This document shows, piece after piece, positions 29,332 to 38,167 of a DNA stretch of 64,000 nt. The stretch spans positions 558,001 through 622,000 of the forward strand of contig JAUCDD010000025.1 in the NCBI GenBank assembly GCA_034675505.1, read 5' to 3'. Position numbers and translations under genes: made by a program. How positions within the stretch are numbered: the first letter of the stretch is position 1; each line of letters starts with the position of its first letter. Source of the DNA: Melaminivora sp034675505. Its GTDB lineage: Bacteria > Pseudomonadota > Gammaproteobacteria > Burkholderiales > Burkholderiaceae_C. The notes under the pieces were generated by a model. It saw only the letters and a list, made by a program, of their open reading frames with translations, had not been told where the DNA came from and searched no databases.

Positions 29332-30744
29332 TCAATCGCGGGTCACGCGCAGCACTTCCTCGGGGCTGGTGATGCCGGCGGCGACCAGGCGCTCGCCGTC
29401 GGTGCGCATCAGCTGCATGCCGCCGGCCAGGGCCAGGGCGCGCACCTCGGCTTCGCTGGCGCCGGCGTGGACCTGGGCGCGGATGGCGTCGTCCACCTGC
29501 AGCAGCTCGAACACCCCGGTGCGCCCGGCGTAGCCGGTGTGGCCGCAGTGCTCGCAGCCCGCGCCGCCGGGCGCGGACGCCGCCGCCCCGTGGCAGTGCG
29601 CGCAGTACTTGCGCACCAGGCGCTGCGCCAGTACGCCCAGGAGCGACGACGACAGCAGGAACGGCTCCACGCCCATGTCCACCAGCCGCGTCACGGCGCT
29701 GGCCGCGTCGTTGGTGTGCAGCGTGGCCAGCACCAGGTGGCCGGTGAGCGAGGCCTGGATGGCGATCTGCGCGGTCTCGAAGTCGCGGATCTCGCCGATC
29801 ATGATGACGTCCGGATCCTGGCGCAGGATGGCCCGCAGCGCCTTGGCGAAGGTCAGCTCGATCTTGGGGTTGACCTGCGTCTGGCCCACGCCCGGCAGCT
29901 CGTATTCGATGGGGTCTTCCACCGTCATGATGTTGGCGCGCGCCGCGTCCAGGCGCGACAGCGCCGCGTACAGCGTGGTGGTCTTGCCCGAGCCGGTCGG
30001 GCCGGTGACCAGCACGATGCCGTGGGGCTGGGCGATGAGCTGCTCCATGCGCGCCAGCACCGGGCCCTGCATGCCCACGGCCTCCAGGCTCAGGCGCGAC
30101 TCGCTCTTGTCCAGCAGGCGCAGCACGGCGCGCTCGCCATGCGCGCTGGGCAGGGTGGACACGCGCACGTCGATGGCGCGCGTGCCCAGCCGCAGGCTGA
30201 TGCGCCCGTCCTGCGGCAGGCGTTTTTCCGAGATGTCCAGGTCGGCCATGATCTTCAGGCGCGAGATCAGCGCGGCGTGCAGCGCGCGGTTGGGCTGCAC
30301 CACCTCGCGCAGGCTGCCATCGACGCGAAAGCGCACGCTGGAATGCCGCTCGTAGGGCTCGATGTGGATGTCGCTGGCGCCGTCGCGCGCGGCCTGGGTC
30401 AGCAGCGCGTTGAGCATGCGGATGATGGGCGCGTCGCCGGCCGACTCCAGCAGGTCGGCCACGGCCGGCAGCTCCTGCATCATGCGCGACAGGTCGGCGC
30501 CTTCCTCGACCTCGCTGACCACGGTGGCGGCGCTGGACTCGCTGTGCGAATACGCCTGGCTGATGCGCTGGGCCAGCTGCGCCGGCGCCAGCGGGCGCAG
30601 CTCCAGCGCGCCGTGTTTGCGCAGCACTTCCGACAGCGCCGGCAGGGGCGGCTGCGGGCCGTGCCACAGCACGGGCTGGCGGCCGTCGTCCTCCAGCAGC
30701 AGCTGGTGCGTGCGCGCAAAGGCGTAGGGCAGGGGATGGCGCAT
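29332..30744 (-). CDS. gspE: type II secretion ATPase GspE
   Basis: A 470-residue cytosolic secretion ATPase. Walker A is GPTGSGKTTT (about residues 246-255), the Asp box is IMTVEDPIEYEL, Walker B is DPDVIMIGEIRD and the His box is LATLHTNDAASA. The four-cysteine zinc module follows (CAHCH...CEHCGHTGYAGR). The N-terminal GspL-binding domain is short. It lies 17 bases after gspD. It powers pseudopilus assembly through the GspL/GspM/GspF platform. The protein is complete and all catalytic motifs are intact. Confidence 0.95.
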   Translation of the reverse strand: MRHPLPYAFARTHQLLLEDDGRQPVLWHGPQPPLPALSEVLRKHGALELRPLAPAQLAQRISQAYSHSESSAATVVSEVEEGADLSRMMQELPAVADLLESAGDAPIIRMLNALLTQAARDGASDIHIEPYERHSSVRFRVDGSLREVVQPNRALHAALISRLKIMADLDISEKRLPQDGRISLRLGTRAIDVRVSTLPSAHGERAVLRLLDKSESRLSLEAVGMQGPVLARMEQLIAQPHGIVLVTGPTGSGKTTTLYAALSRLDAARANIMTVEDPIEYELPGVGQTQVNPKIELTFAKALRAILRQDPDVIMIGEIRDFETAQIAIQASLTGHLVLATLHTNDAASAVTRLVDMGVEPFLLSSSLLGVLAQRLVRKYCAHCHGAAASAPGGAGCEHCGHTGYAGRTGVFELLQVDDAIRAQVHAGASEAEVRALALAGGMQLMRTDGERLVAAGITSPEEVLRVTRD

Positions 30745-30761
30745 CGCGGCCTCGCTGCGGC

Positions 30762-33122
30762 TTATTGGGGCAAGTCCGCCGGCAGCGGCTGCGCGGGCTG
30801 CACCTGCACGGGCTGCGCCATGGGCGCGAGGGGCGCCAGGGGCGCAGGCGCGAGGGGTGCGGCAGGCCCGGTGGGCACGGCAGGCACCGGCTGGGGCCCG
30901 CCCAGCGGCGGCAGCACCGGCGCGTCCGGCACCGCGCGCAGCACGGTGCTCGCCGCCGGCTGGCTGCTTTGCTGCAGCGCGCGGATGGCCTCGTAGCGGT
31001 CCACCATCAGGGCCTCGCTGGTGGCGCTGTCGCGGATCACCACCGGGCGCAGGAAGACCATCAGGTTGGTCTTGTCGCGGGTGCGCTTTTCGCTCCTGAA
31101 CAGCCCGCCCACCACGGGCAGGTCGCCCGCCAGCGGCACCTTGTCCTGGCCCAGCCCGTAGCTGTCCTCCAGCAGGCCGCCGATGACGATCACGGCGCCG
31201 TCGTCCACCAGCACCGTGGATTCGATCGAGCGCTTGCTGGTGGTCGGGCCGTTGGGGTTGGACAGCGTGTTCGCCGCGACCTTGGACACCTCCTGGTACA
31301 GCGTCAGGCGCACGGTGCCGTTCTCGTTGATGGTCGGGCGCACGCGCAGCATCAGGCCCACGTCCTTGCGCTCCACCGTGGTGAAGGGGTTGACCGCACC
31401 GCCCATGCCGCCGGTGTTGGCATACGAGCCCGTGGGAAAGGGCACGTTGTCGCCGATGACGATCTGCGCCTCCTCGTTGTCCAGCGTCATCAGGTTGGGT
31501 GTGGACAGCACGTTGGCGTCGCCCGTGCCCTCCAGGAAGGTGGCCAGCGCGCCCAGGTAGTACTTGCCGTTCAGGCGCGGCGCGACGGCGAAATTCATGC
31601 CCGGCGCCGGCCGCGCGGCGGTGCTGGCGAGCGCGGACAGGTTGCCCTTGGCCGCGTTGGCCGCGGCCAGCGCCAGGTCGAGGATGTTGGTGCCGGTGAT
31701 GCCCGAATTGGTGCCCAGCACGCCCAGCGTGCCGCCCATGTGGCCCAGCACGCCCTGCCACTGGATGCCGAACTCGGCCACGCGGCTGGCCCGCACCTCG
31801 ACGATCAGGCTTTCCACCAGCACCTGCGCGCGCCGGCCGTCCAGCATGTCGATGACGCTGCGGATCTGGCGAAACAGCGGCTCGGGGGCGCTGATGATGA
31901 GGGAGTTGGTGCTGGCGTCGGCCTGGATGATGCCGCCGGTGGACGGCTGGGCGCCGCCCGCCGCGCCCGCGCCCGCGCCGCCGGTGCGCTGCGCGCCCAT
32001 GCCGCCTGCGCCGCCCGCGCCCAGGCCGCCCGCCGCTCCCAGGCCGCCGCCCTGCTGGCCCAGGCCGGCCGATTGCAGGCCGCCGCCTGCCAGGCCGGGC
32101 CCGCGCCCCAGGCCGGCGGCCGGCGTGTCGGCGCCGCCGCCGCCCGCGCCTGCGCCCAGCGCGGCGCGCAGCGTGGTCGCCAGCTTCACGGCATCGGCGT
32201 TCTTCAGGTACACGACGTGGATGTTGCCGCTGGCGGCGCTGGAGCCGGGCGCGGCCGGCTGGTCCAGCTTGGCCACCAGCGAGCGCACCAGCGCCACGCG
32301 CGCCGGGTTGGCGGCGCGCACGATGATGGCGTTGCTGCGCGGCTCGGCCAGCAGCGTGGTCTTGAACGAGGTGTCGCTCTGGCCCGGGGTGGCGGGCGGG
32401 GCCGCGCCGCCCGGCCCGGCCATGCCGCCCTCGATCAGCCGCGCCAGCAGCGGCACCAGGTCACCGGCCACGGCGTGCGACAGCGGGATGACCTCGACGT
32501 CGCTGGCGTTGGACACGTCCATGGCGGCAATGATGCGCGCCATGCGCTGCAGGTTGTCGGCGTAGTCGGTGATGACCAGCGAGTTGTTGCCGGGGTTGAC
32601 GTTGATGGTGTTGTTCGGGCTGATCAGCGGGCGCAGCACCGGCACCAGGTTGGCCGCGTTCTCGAAGTTCAGCTTGAAGATTTGCGTGGCGACCTGCCCG
32701 CCGGCGGGCGCCCGGCCCGACGCGCCCTGCGTGACGGCCACGGCGGCGGCCTGCAGCTTGGCGTCGGCCTCGGGCACGACCTTGTACAGCCCGGCGGACT
32801 CGACCACCGTGAAGCCCTGCAGGCGCAGCGCCGCCAGGAACTGCTCGAAGGCCTTGGCCGGCGGCACGGCGCGCTCGGTCACCAGGGTGAGCTGGCCCTT
32901 GACGCGCGGGTCCACCACCACGTTGCGCCCGGTGATGGTGGCCATGGTGCGCGCCACCGCCTCGATGTCGGCGCCGGCGAAGTTCAGCGTCACCGGCTCG
33001 TTGGCCCGCACGCTGCCCGCCTGGGCATGCAGGGGGCCGTGCGCGCTGGCCAGAAGCGGGCCCATGGCGATCAGGTGCAGGGCGCGCAGCACGCGGCGGG
33101 GCAGGAGGGGCATGGAAGTCAT
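30762..33122 (-). CDS. gspD: type II secretion outer-membrane secretin GspD
   Basis: A 786-residue secretin forming the outer-membrane gate. A signal peptide is followed by the N0 domain (VTLNFAGADIEAVARTMATITGRNVVVDPRVKG), N1-N3 repeats (VLRPLISPNNTINVNPGNNSLVITDYADNLQRM) and the secretin core (VLSTPNLMTLDNEEAQIVIGDNVPF, VERKDVGLMLRVRPTINENGTVRLTLYQE). An exceptionally long Gly/Ala-rich insert lies inside N3 (about residues 325-395). The tail is Pro-rich. The start may be ATG 33122 or ATG 33113. It lies 8 bases after gspN. Confidence 0.94.
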   Translation of the reverse strand: MTSMPLLPRRVLRALHLIAMGPLLASAHGPLHAQAGSVRANEPVTLNFAGADIEAVARTMATITGRNVVVDPRVKGQLTLVTERAVPPAKAFEQFLAALRLQGFTVVESAGLYKVVPEADAKLQAAAVAVTQGASGRAPAGGQVATQIFKLNFENAANLVPVLRPLISPNNTINVNPGNNSLVITDYADNLQRMARIIAAMDVSNASDVEVIPLSHAVAGDLVPLLARLIEGGMAGPGGAAPPATPGQSDTSFKTTLLAEPRSNAIIVRAANPARVALVRSLVAKLDQPAAPGSSAASGNIHVVYLKNADAVKLATTLRAALGAGAGGGGADTPAAGLGRGPGLAGGGLQSAGLGQQGGGLGAAGGLGAGGAGGMGAQRTGGAGAGAAGGAQPSTGGIIQADASTNSLIISAPEPLFRQIRSVIDMLDGRRAQVLVESLIVEVRASRVAEFGIQWQGVLGHMGGTLGVLGTNSGITGTNILDLALAAANAAKGNLSALASTAARPAPGMNFAVAPRLNGKYYLGALATFLEGTGDANVLSTPNLMTLDNEEAQIVIGDNVPFPTGSYANTGGMGGAVNPFTTVERKDVGLMLRVRPTINENGTVRLTLYQEVSKVAANTLSNPNGPTTSKRSIESTVLVDDGAVIVIGGLLEDSYGLGQDKVPLAGDLPVVGGLFRSEKRTRDKTNLMVFLRPVVIRDSATSEALMVDRYEAIRALQQSSQPAASTVLRAVPDAPVLPPLGGPQPVPAVPTGPAAPLAPAPLAPLAPMAQPVQVQPAQPLPADLPQ

Positions 33123-33130
33123 GAGCGCGT

Positions 33131-33937
33131 TCAACCCACGGTGATGATGGAGCGCGCGCCGCTGCGTCGCCCGATGATGTTCAGAAGATTGGCCAGCGGG
33201 GCCTCGCGGCCCGGCGCGGCGCTGGCCTCGCCGGCAAAGCGCAGCCGCTCGCCCACCCATTGGCCGCTGCCCGACAGCAGCAGCGCGCCGTCCAGCGTCG
33301 TGAGGGTGAGGGTGGGCGCATCGCCGCCTTGCAGCAGCAGCCGGTAGCTGCCCATGGGCCGCAGCGTGGACAGGCGCGAGGACATGGCCAGCGCGTCCAG
33401 CTGCACGCTGCCCGACAGCTGCATGCGCCCCTGGGCCCACGACAGCTGCAGCGCCTGCGTGCCCACCTGCAGCTGGCCCTGCGGCTGCAGCGTATTCCAG
33501 GGCGTGCCCAGACCGGCCAGCACGGCGGCGGGCCACTGGCTGCGCCCGTCGGCCACCTGCAGCTGCAGCGTGCGCCAGCCGGCGCGCGCGTGCAGCACCA
33601 GCGGCGCAGGCGTGCAGCAGTCGGCGCTGAGCTGCATGCGCGCACCGGCCCAGGCCGGGCGCAGCCGCCAGTGGATGCGCGTGGGCAGCGCGGCACTGTC
33701 CTGGCTGGCGGCGCCGCCGGTGAGCACCGGCAGCGCCGAGCCGTCCCACAGCGTGCCGCGGGCGTCCTGCAGCTGCAGCTGGCCGCCGCTGGCGCGCTGC
33801 ACGGCGGCAGCCAGCCAGCGCGCCGGCGCTGCGGCCACGGCCACGGCCAGCACGCCCAGGCCCAGGCCCGCCGCCGCCCAGCCCCAGGGGGCGCGCGCCG
33901 GGGTGCTGGCAGTGGGGGAAAAGAAGGGGCGCGGCAT
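33131..33937 (-). CDS. gspN: type II secretion protein GspN
   Basis: A 268-residue GspN, an inner-membrane-anchored periplasmic accessory protein of the type II system. A single N-terminal membrane helix (WGWAAAGLGLGVLAVAVAAAPARWLA) precedes a beta-rich domain with the typical LQDARGTLWDGSA block and a final GSGQWVGERLRFAGEA. Gene order M-N-D supports the call. The 82 bases between gspM and gspN are G/C homopolymer-rich and hold no visible signal. Confidence 0.85.
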   Translation of the reverse strand: MPRPFFSPTASTPARAPWGWAAAGLGLGVLAVAVAAAPARWLAAAVQRASGGQLQLQDARGTLWDGSALPVLTGGAASQDSAALPTRIHWRLRPAWAGARMQLSADCCTPAPLVLHARAGWRTLQLQVADGRSQWPAAVLAGLGTPWNTLQPQGQLQVGTQALQLSWAQGRMQLSGSVQLDALAMSSRLSTLRPMGSYRLLLQGGDAPTLTLTTLDGALLLSGSGQWVGERLRFAGEASAAPGREAPLANLLNIIGRRSGARSIITVG

Positions 33938-34019
33938 GGTCGGGGGATACGGAAGTTGGGCGGGCGGGCGGGGCAGGGCAGGGGCGGGCAGGGCAGGAAC
34001 GGGCAGGGTGCCAGGGGCT

Positions 34020-34538
34020 TCAGCCCGGGGGCAGGCCCAGGGTCAGGGTGCCGCTCCAGGCCGGCGGGCCGCTGGGGCTGCGCGTCAGCCGTGCCTGCAG
34101 CGGCACGGCGCGGGCGCCGGTGCGCACCTGGGCCAGCCAGCGCGCCAGCGCGTCGGCCGGCGCGCCTTGCAGCGTCACGGTGACCTGCTCGCCCAGCACC
34201 GCCACCTGGGCGTGCGTGCCCAGCAGCTGGGCGGTGCTGGCGCGCAGGGCAGCCAGCGCGTCGCCGGGCGGCGCGCGCGGCGCCTCCTGCAGCTGCCGGG
34301 CCTCGGCCTGCAGCTGCTGCATCTGGCGCAGCTGGGCGTCCAGCGCGGCGTGGCGCGCTGCCGAGGCGCGCCAGGCCTGCAGCGGCGGCGCCAGCAGCAG
34401 CAGCCAGGCCAGCGCCAGCGCCAGCACGGCAGCGCTCAGCAGCACCAGCGCCTGCTCGCGCGCGGCCAGCCGCTGCCAGCGCGCGCGCAGCGGCGCCAAT
34501 GCCGCCGTGCCCTTGGAGGGGGGGGTGCGCCGGCTCAT
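34020..34538 (-). CDS. gspM: type II secretion protein GspM
   Basis: A 172-residue GspM, a single-pass platform protein that pairs with GspL. The layout is a basic cytosolic start (RRTPPSKGTAALAPLRARWQRLAAREQALVL), one membrane helix (LSAAVLALALAWLLLLAPPL), a coiled coil (LRQMQQLQAEARQLQEAP) and a small periplasmic ferredoxin-like domain. The family is poorly conserved, so position between gspL (4-base overlap) and gspN carries much of the weight. Confidence 0.85.
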   Translation of the reverse strand: MSRRTPPSKGTAALAPLRARWQRLAAREQALVLLSAAVLALALAWLLLLAPPLQAWRASAARHAALDAQLRQMQQLQAEARQLQEAPRAPPGDALAALRASTAQLLGTHAQVAVLGEQVTVTLQGAPADALARWLAQVRTGARAVPLQARLTRSPSGPPAWSGTLTLGLPPG

Positions 34539-35788
34539 CGGGCAGGGCCCTGGCCGGGTGCCTGCGGGCGCAGCGCCAGCGTGCCGGCCTGCGGCACGCT
34601 GGCGCCGGCCCCGCTGGCCGCCAGGCGTTGCTGCACGCCCGCCAGTTCGTCGGGGGCGAGGGTGATGCCCGACAGCTGCAGTTCGCCGCCTGCGTATTCG
34701 ATTCCGGTGGGCAGGCGCCCAGGTGCCAGCGCGGCGGCGGCCGCGGCCAGCAGCGGCTCCAGGTCGCGTGCGGACACGCCGCCTGCCGCCTGGCGCAGGC
34801 GCGCGAGTTCGCGCTCCATCTGCACCGGCGCATCGACCACCACCTGTACCTGGGGAAAGGTCTGCGTGAGCAGTTCGCGCACGCTGGCCTGCTTGGCAGC
34901 CAGCTGCTGGCGGTCGCCCCAGGCCCACAGGTTCAGGCCCGCCACCTGGGCCACCAGCGCCAGCGCCAGGCCCCAGCGGGCGGCGCGCCATTGGGGGGCG
35001 CGCAGCAGGGTGTTGGCAGCGGCCGCCGCCTTGCGCAATGCGCGCCGGCCACCGCTGCTGGCCAGGTCCAGCTGCGCCAGGTCCCAGGCGCCGCGTGCGG
35101 CGGCCAGGGCGCGTTCGCCGGCCGTCTGCAGTGCCACCGGGCGCGCCAGCGCGTGCTCGGCCAGCGCTGCCACGGCGGGCTCGGCGCGTACCGGCGGGGC
35201 GCCCTCGGCGTGCGCGGGCAGCGCCAGCTCCAGTCCGGGCGCGGCCGCCAGGGGCAGCATGAGCAGCGCCTGCGCCTCGCCCTGGCCGGCCAGCACCAGC
35301 TGCGCGTCCTCGGCAGTGCCCAGCACGCTCAGCTCCGCCTGGCCGCTGGCGGTGGGGCCGGGGGCGAATTCGGGCACCACCCGGTCGGCCGGCCGGCCGG
35401 CGGCTTCCAGGGCCTGCAGCGCGCCGCGCAGCCAGGCGCGGTCGCACGCCGCCACCCACACCGGGCGGCCGGCCTGCGCACCGGGCTCCAGGGCGAAGTG
35501 CAGCGCGGCGGGATCGTCCAGCAGGTGCTCCTCCAGCAGGCCCTCCAGCGCCGCGCGCAGGCGGGCGGGCTGGGCCAGCACGCCGGGCGGCAGCGTCACG
35601 CGGTGCCACGACAGGGCGCGCAGCGGCACCAGCGCCACCGTCTCGCCGGTGCGCCCGGCGGCCGGCAGCAGCGCGGCGCCGGCGTCGCCCTGGCGGGTGA
35701 CGCCGTGGCCGTCGGCGGACAGCGTGTAGTCGTAGCGGTCGGCGGGCCCGGGCGTGGCCAGGGGCAGGGTGATGACGAGGGTGCTCAT
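34535..35788 (-). CDS. gspL: type II secretion protein GspL
   Basis: A 417-residue GspL. An actin-like cytosolic domain (about 1-265; WHRVTLPPGVLAQPARLRAALEGLLEEHLL) binds the ATPase GspE. One membrane helix (WGLALALVAQVAGLNLWAW) and a periplasmic domain with TFPQVQVVVDAPVQMERELARLRQ follow. It overlaps gspK by 4 bases at its start and gspM by 4 bases at its end, so translation of the block is coupled. Confidence 0.92.
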   Translation of the reverse strand: MSTLVITLPLATPGPADRYDYTLSADGHGVTRQGDAGAALLPAAGRTGETVALVPLRALSWHRVTLPPGVLAQPARLRAALEGLLEEHLLDDPAALHFALEPGAQAGRPVWVAACDRAWLRGALQALEAAGRPADRVVPEFAPGPTASGQAELSVLGTAEDAQLVLAGQGEAQALLMLPLAAAPGLELALPAHAEGAPPVRAEPAVAALAEHALARPVALQTAGERALAAARGAWDLAQLDLASSGGRRALRKAAAAANTLLRAPQWRAARWGLALALVAQVAGLNLWAWGDRQQLAAKQASVRELLTQTFPQVQVVVDAPVQMERELARLRQAAGGVSARDLEPLLAAAAAALAPGRLPTGIEYAGGELQLSGITLAPDELAGVQQRLAASGAGASVPQAGTLALRPQAPGQGPAR

Positions 35789-36903
35789 GGGGCGCGGGTT
35801 GGCGCGGCATTGTAGGTGGCGCCGTCGGCCGCAGCGGCCACGGGCAGGGCGCCGCGTTCGCGCCACAGGGTGCGCGCCTCGCCGCGCTGCTTGTACACCA
35901 GCGAGCGCTCTTCCACCGCCGCTGCCTGCAGGCGCAGGCGGCCGCGCACCTCGAAGTACTGCGAGGCCACGGCGTGCGTGGCCGGCCCGATGCCGCTGCC
36001 CTGCGCCGGATCGCCCAGCGCCTTCAGGGCATCGGCCTCGGTCTTGAAGTGCTGCGCATCGCGCGCCTGCACCAGCTGCTGCGCCTGCGCCATGCTCAGG
36101 CCGGGTGCGCTGGCCCACAGCACCACGGCGCCGGCGGTGTTCAGGTTGACGGGGGTGCGCGCAGGCAGCAGCGTGGCGTAGGGGGCGAGCAGCGCCACGG
36201 TGGCGGGCGCCACGCCCCACCAGGTCAGCTGGGCCAGGCTTTGCGGCAGCAGCGGCGCGGCGCTGGCGTCGCCCTCGCTGGCGATGGCCTGCAGCGCCGC
36301 GCCGGCGATCGCCTCCAGCTCCTGCGCCGGCAGGCCCAGGTACTCGAACAGCCGCGCGAACTGGCGCCGCGCGGTGTCGTCCGGGCGGCCATCCTGCACC
36401 AGGTTGCGCAGGTTCAGGAGCGCCTGCTGGTCAGTGATCTGGCCGGACAGGAAGGCGTCGGCGGTGTCGGTGCTGGCGTCCTCGGCCTGCGCCACGCCGC
36501 GCTGCGCGGCCAGGAAGGTGGACAGGCGCGCCTCGGCCAGCGGCACCGACCAGGGCTCGGTCAGGTTGTCGGTGCCGTCGCCTGAGCGCGCCAGCGAGTC
36601 CTCGCGCAGGATCAGGCGCGACCAGTCCAGCGCGCCCACCAGGATCCACGTCGCCTGGATGCGCGCGCGCTCGGCCGCCTCGACTTCGCTGGCGCGCCAC
36701 TGCTGCCACAGCGCGGCGGCGGCCAGGCTGGCGACCAGCGTCACCGTGAGCATGGCCGCCAGCAGGGCGGCGCCGGCTTGCGCGGCGTGGCGCTTGCGAC
36801 AAGCCGTCGATTGGCAAGGGCGGCTGGCGGCTGAAAATTTGGCCGAAAAACGCCTCTTGCCCGCATCCACCCTGGACAAGCAGCTATTAAAAATATAGTT
36901 CAC
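35785..36903 (-). CDS. gspK: type II secretion minor pseudopilin GspK, N-terminus altered by a repeat
   Basis: GspK, the large tip pseudopilin. The hydrophobic helix AGAALLAAMLTVTLVASLAAAALW, the alpha domain with NLNTAGAVVLWASAPGL and the final YFEVRGRL block are intact. Family members have only a few residues before the helix, but here no ATG, GTG or TTG lies close. The frame must begin at GTG 36903 (overlapping the gspJ stop, GTGA), TTG 36879 or GTG 36870, giving about 35-46 leader residues encoded by an R2 repeat (NYIFNSCLSRVDAGKRRFSA). Whether the peptidase still processes such a leader is doubtful. I report the GTGA-coupled start. Confidence 0.85.
   Translation of the reverse strand: MNYIFNSCLSRVDAGKRRFSAKFSAASRPCQSTACRKRHAAQAGAALLAAMLTVTLVASLAAAALWQQWRASEVEAAERARIQATWILVGALDWSRLILREDSLARSGDGTDNLTEPWSVPLAEARLSTFLAAQRGVAQAEDASTDTADAFLSGQITDQQALLNLRNLVQDGRPDDTARRQFARLFEYLGLPAQELEAIAGAALQAIASEGDASAAPLLPQSLAQLTWWGVAPATVALLAPYATLLPARTPVNLNTAGAVVLWASAPGLSMAQAQQLVQARDAQHFKTEADALKALGDPAQGSGIGPATHAVASQYFEVRGRLRLQAAAVEERSLVYKQRGEARTLWRERGALPVAAAADGATYNAAPTRAP
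36825..36900 (-). repeat. R2 GCTAT-type short repeat, copy e, inside the gspK 5' end
   Basis: On the plus strand it reads GGCCGAAAAACGCCTCTTGCC, then GACAAGCAGCTATTAAAAATATAG. It spans the gspJ-gspK junction and supplies the codons now read as the start of GspK. Confidence 0.7.
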
Positions 36904-37593
36904 GACTTGCCCCCGCCGACCAGCGGATTGACCCAGTCGCGTATGAGCGTGCCGGCCAGCGGGCTGCCGGCGGGCAGGGTCAGCTGCACGCGCACTCCCT
37001 CGGGGATGCGCGCCGCCGCCTCGCTCAGGCCGCCGATGCTGCGCGGCAGGCCGGGCGCGGCGCCGCTGGACAGCGCGTTGGCCCAGGCGCCGCCGCGGGA
37101 GAAAAACAGCTGCCAGTCGGCCAGCGGCAGCAGCACGGTCTCGCTGCGGCGCTCGGCCTCGCCCGGCGTGCGCGCCCACAGCGCGGCCTGCTGCCAGGCG
37201 GCCTGCCACTGCGCGCGCGTGTGCACGGGCTGCGACTGCCAGCGCAGCCACTGCGCCTGCGCGCCGTCGCTGCGCCGCGCCCAGGCAACCACCAGCGCAC
37301 CCTGCTCGGGCGCGCGCGTGCTGCGCCGCGTCAGGCGCAGCACCTGGCCGTCCCAGGCGATCGGCTCGGTGTGCTCTATGCCCTGTAGCGCGTCCAGGTC
37401 GGCCGACCACTGCGCCAGCACGGTCTGCAGCACCAGCAGTTCGTCGGCGCGCGTGCGCGTGAGCTCCTGCGCGCGCACCATGCCATCGATGCCGCGCCAG
37501 CTCATCACCGCCAGCAGCGCCAGCACGGCGATCGCCAGCAGCAGCTCGACCAGCGTGAACCCGCGCCGCCCCGCGCCCGCCCCCCCGACCCAC
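36900..37593 (-). pseudogene. gspJ: type II secretion minor pseudopilin GspJ, 5' frameshift
   Basis: GspJ, a minor pseudopilin. The body (LLAVMSWRGIDGMVRAQ...) is in one frame, preceded by the prepilin cleavage motif RRGFTLVELLLAIAVL. That frame has an upstream stop at 37602-37604 and no usable start codon between. A GTG at 37593 begins a matching leader (MGR-G/A-rich-RR) only if one base is removed from the C7 run at 37580-37586. So the gene is a one-base homopolymer frameshift away from normal. It is either a sequencing error or a genuine null; the rest of the operon looks functional, which favours error. Confidence 0.85.
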
Positions 37594-37638
37594 CTAACTC
37601 TTCAAATGGCCGCGGAGCAGGCCGCACCAGCGGACGCC

Positions 37639-37797
37639 GTGGATCCGGCTTTGCCAGCCCACCAGCGCCGTCCCCCCGGGGAAGCCGCGCAGCGGCTCAG
37701 GGGGGCAGCCCTCGATCTGCCGGGGATCTGGCTTTGCCAGTCCCCACCTCGTCGTCCCCCCTGGGGGGGATGCCGCGCAGCGGCTCAGAGCGGGACC
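37639..37797. repeat. R3 repeats, two tandem copies between gspI and gspJ
   Basis: Two related units of about 75-85 bases, each running GGATC(C/T)GGCTTTGCCAG, then a GTCCCCCC run, then the palindrome GCCGCGCAGCGGCTC and a G-run. A third, inverted copy lies at the 5' end of gspH. No coding function visible. Confidence 0.75.
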
Positions 37798-37799
37798 AT

Positions 37800-38165
37800 C
37801 TAGTACCTTCCCACGATGGTGGACACGCGCAGCACCGGCTGGCGCGCCTGGGTGAAGACCTGCGCATCGACGCGGCGAAACTGCGGGTTGGGCGTGGGCG
37901 TGGTGGCAAGCGTGACGGTGTAGCGCCGCCCCGCCTGCTCGCACGCGGCCTGCGCATCGCCGATCGAAGGCATCTGCTGCGCCAGGCGCACCTGCACCAG
38001 CGCATTCTCGGCGCACAGGTGGGCCAGCACCACGTCGGCCTCGCGCTCGGCGTTGCGCGCCAGCGCCGAGGTGGCCTGCGCGCCGGCCAGCAGCGCGATG
38101 GCGACGATGGCCAGCGCCACCATCACCTCCACCAGCGTGAAGCCGCGCGGCGATGGCGAGCGCAT
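37800..38165 (-). CDS. gspI: type II secretion minor pseudopilin GspI
   Basis: A 121-residue minor pseudopilin. The prepilin leader is MRSPSPRG, then FTLVEVMVALAIVAIALLAGAQ, with the conserved Glu at mature position 5. The C-terminal domain includes LAHLCAENALVQVRLAQQ. It follows gspH by 2 bases. With GspJ and GspK it forms the pseudopilus tip. The gene is intact and the ATG at 38165 is the natural start. Confidence 0.92.
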   Translation of the reverse strand: MRSPSPRGFTLVEVMVALAIVAIALLAGAQATSALARNAEREADVVLAHLCAENALVQVRLAQQMPSIGDAQAACEQAGRRYTVTLATTPTPNPQFRRVDAQVFTQARQPVLRVSTIVGRY

Positions 38166-38167
38166 CC

